From Meishania litoralis (lineage in GTDB: Bacteria > Bacteroidota > Bacteroidia > Flavobacteriales > Flavobacteriaceae): a stretch of DNA of 64,000 bases. Below the pieces are notes generated by a model, which saw only the letters and a list, made by a program, of their open reading frames with translations, had not been told where the DNA came from and did no database searches. The stretch spans positions 1,488,001-1,552,000 of the forward strand of contig NZ_JBHFPV010000001.1 in NCBI RefSeq assembly GCF_042611095.1, written 5' to 3'. Positions 62,405-64,000 of this stretch are shown in pieces (within the stretch, counting starts at the first letter, position 1; every line of letters begins with the position of its first letter). The position numbers were made by a program, and so were the translations under genes.

Positions 62405-63167
62405 CCATGTATTTTTTTAAATGCAGACTTTTTCCATCGAAAACCGCATAAGTATAATAAGATATCCAATCGCCGAGGTTGATATATTTCGATTTTTCGT
62501 TCAAATCGATTTCCAGCGGCAAGTGGCGATGGCCAAAGACGAAATAATCATAATGCTCGGTTTCCAATTTGCGCTTCGCATATTGTACGAGCCATTCATT
62601 TTCCTCCCCAAGGAATTTGACATCCTCATCACCCGAGATCATCTTGTTTTTGACAGAGAAATACTGTGCCAGTCGAACGCCCCAATCGGGGTGTAGCCAG
62701 CGGTATAGCCATTTTGCCAACGGATTCGTAAATACTTTTTTCATGCGCTTGTATCCTTTGTCACCGGGCCCCAAGCCATCGCCGTGACCGATAAAGAAAG
62801 AAGTATCGATGAACGTGAATTGTTGTGGATGGTGAAAAACGGGAATGTTGAGTTCTTCTTCGAAATAGCCGTTCATCCAAAGGTCGTGGTTGCCTACAAA
62901 ATAGTATATCGGAATACCAGAATCGGATATTTCGGCCAGTTTTCCCAAGGTTCTTGTAAAACCCTTGGGTACAACGGTTTTATATTCCATCCAAAAATCA
63001 AAAAGATCACCGAGCAAAAAAATGGCGGCGGCGTCATGCTTAATTTCGTCCAACCAGGCAACGAATTTTTTTTCGCGCGGCCTGCTCGCTTCCATGGTCG
63101 GGGCACCCAAGTGATTGTCGCTGGCGAAATAGACTTTCTTTCCTTCAGGAATATCGATGGTCTTCAT
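62397..63167 (-). CDS. lpxH: UDP-2,3-diacylglucosamine diphosphatase
   Basis: 256 residues. Calcineurin-like metal motifs: FASDNHLGAP, GDLFDFWMEY, VGNHDLWMNG, FIGHGDGLGPG and FGHRHLPLE. Makes lipid X in lipid A synthesis at the inner membrane. Third gene of a minus-strand group with queD. Confidence 0.93.
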   Translation of the reverse strand: MKTIDIPEGKKVYFASDNHLGAPTMEASRPREKKFVAWLDEIKHDAAAIFLLGDLFDFWMEYKTVVPKGFTRTLGKLAEISDSGIPIYYFVGNHDLWMNGYFEEELNIPVFHHPQQFTFIDTSFFIGHGDGLGPGDKGYKRMKKVFTNPLAKWLYRWLHPDWGVRLAQYFSVKNKMISGDEDVKFLGEENEWLVQYAKRKLETEHYDYFVFGHRHLPLEIDLNEKSKYINLGDWISYYTYAVFDGKSLHLKKYMVN

Positions 63168-63196
63168 GTAGATGTAAAGATAGCGAAAACCGCGTT

Positions 63197-63646
63197 TTAG
63201 TTATCTGTGGCATGCCACTCGGCAAAAGCCGTTTCGGTTTCCCTAAGCTTCAATGAATGCAATTGTATGTTTTCGGGCAGCCTCGATTTTATTTTTTCCG
63301 CGAAATCGATGACCATATTCTCACTGGTAGGTTGATAGTCGGCCATGATCACTTTGTGCCCGCGATCCATCAATTCTTTTGCCAGCTCGACATGGGGCGT
63401 ATTTTTATTGAAGACCGTAGCATGGTCAAATGGATCGACGACTTCTTCCTTTACAATTTTCTTCAGGTCGCCAAAGTCGATGACCATACCCAGCTTGACG
63501 TGCGAAATATCCGTAATCGGATTTCCAATGACCGTCACGGAAAGCTTATAACTGTGGCCATGTACATTTCTACATTTACCATCATAGCCATATAACGCGT
63601 GGCCGGTTTCAAACGTAAACTGTTTTGTGATACGGATCTTACCCAT
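63197..63646 (-). CDS. queD: 6-carboxytetrahydropterin synthase / PTPS family
   Basis: 149 residues of the T-fold. Zinc His in FETGHALYG and NVHGHSYKLSV, catalytic Cys in GKCRNVHGH, Asp-His in VVDPFDHATVF and C-terminal Glu in LRETETAFAEW. Supplies the queuosine precursor; a 6-pyruvoyl-tetrahydropterin synthase role is the alternative. Confidence 0.9.
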   Translation of the reverse strand: MGKIRITKQFTFETGHALYGYDGKCRNVHGHSYKLSVTVIGNPITDISHVKLGMVIDFGDLKKIVKEEVVDPFDHATVFNKNTPHVELAKELMDRGHKVIMADYQPTSENMVIDFAEKIKSRLPENIQLHSLKLRETETAFAEWHATDN

Positions 63647-63692
63647 TGATTCTTTTAATCTAGGGGCAAAGGTAGGAATTCTAAACTACTGG

Positions 63693-63806
63693 TTAACGTC
63701 TAAACTTTCTTCTGGTCCGTACGCGATTGACAAAATAAATCAAGATGACCACAAAGGCTAGAATTGGAAAGATCAGGTCTCCGTTCAAAAAATCAAGAAC
63801 TTTCAT
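63693..63806 (-). CDS. 37-residue single-helix membrane protein
   Basis: ATG at 63806, stop TAA at 63693. Sequence features: KVLDFLNGDLIFP, hydrophobic helix ILAFVVILIYFV, and a strongly basic end NRVRTRRKFRR, so the tail should face the cytoplasm. It lies between the enoyl-CoA hydratase and queD genes, same strand, with gaps of 42 and 46 bases, where a coding gap would otherwise be unusually long. Function unknown. Confidence 0.6.
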   Translation of the reverse strand: MKVLDFLNGDLIFPILAFVVILIYFVNRVRTRRKFRR

Positions 63807-63848
63807 AAGAAATAGATTTAAACACCAAACGCCCCCCTATTAAAATTA

Positions 63849-64000
63849 TTATTTTTTAAACTGTGAGAGTGCATTCTTGGTAAATTCCGAAAGTACCAAC
63901 TCACCGGTCATAGCCGCCCTTTCATATAACAGCACGTCCCAATGTTCGGTTCCTTCCCATAGGATTTTTTTCAATGTTATCAGTGCTTTCGGATTATAGG
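63849..64000 (-). CDS. Enoyl-CoA hydratase/isomerase family protein, C-terminal part (partial)
   Basis: The minus-strand frame is open to the right edge; about 49 residues and the TAA at 63849-63851 are visible. YNPKALITLKKILWEGTEHW and ERAAMTGELVLSEFTKNAL match the C-terminal helices of flavobacterial enoyl-CoA hydratases. The catalytic part is outside the window. Confidence 0.75.
   Translation of the reverse strand, partial: YNPKALITLKKILWEGTEHWDVLLYERAAMTGELVLSEFTKNALSQFKK

Overview
The window looks like a chromosomal segment of a marine-type flavobacterium (Bacteroidota, Flavobacteriaceae). The evidence is a PorP/SprF outer-membrane protein next to a giant surface protein with a type-B type IX secretion (T9SS) sorting domain, the yceD-rpmF-fabH-accB-accC operon, -7 boxes of the flavobacterial form TAnnTTTG, and many SpII lipoproteins. 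No exact species is claimed.

Layout. 1-3.6 kb: housekeeping (end of a PDZ-containing peptidase, dusB, an rbfA/ABC-permease pair, methylmalonyl-CoA epimerase, a CAT-anticodon tRNA). 3.7-11.2 kb: a two-gene T9SS operon, a 2195-residue adhesin with 105-bp tandem thrombospondin-3 repeats followed by its PorP/SprF partner. 11.5-18.4 kb: secreted catabolic enzymes (purple-acid-phosphatase-like, sorbosone/glucose dehydrogenase-like, esterase, GH2 beta-galactosidase). 18.8-20.0 kb: a full-length but broken IS4-family transposase. 20.2-27.2 kb: a tight eight-gene operon with a complete phosphotransferase system (EIIA, EIIC, EIIB, HPr, EI) plus a tryptophanase-type lyase, an iron alcohol dehydrogenase and a ribulose-phosphate-epimerase-like TIM barrel. 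27.6-30.8 kb: a four-gene operon coupling a Rab/Ras-like small GTPase to two coiled-coil proteins (one with a longin/roadblock-like domain) and a hybrid histidine kinase.

31-37 kb: a lipoprotein AGE-family sugar epimerase split by one in-frame TGA, a TauE-type permease, a sodium:solute symporter and a NagX-like acyltransferase. 37-43 kb: ribE, pdxA and the yceD-rpmF-fabH-accBC fatty-acid operon with a textbook promoter. 43-64 kb: mostly housekeeping (FAD oxidoreductase, Gre-like factor, AP-superfamily phosphohydrolase, GDPD-like protein, arfB, ABC ATPase, prolyl oligopeptidase, asd, mscL, alr, tdk, rsmI, DUF819, AhpD-like/OsmC pair, recJ, MFS, lpxH, queD), ending in a partial enoyl-CoA hydratase.

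The two best candidates for little-described biology are the GTPase/longin-like/histidine-kinase operon and the PTS-tryptophanase-epimerase operon. Functions given for both as systems are inference from gene content; the individual protein families are clear from motifs.
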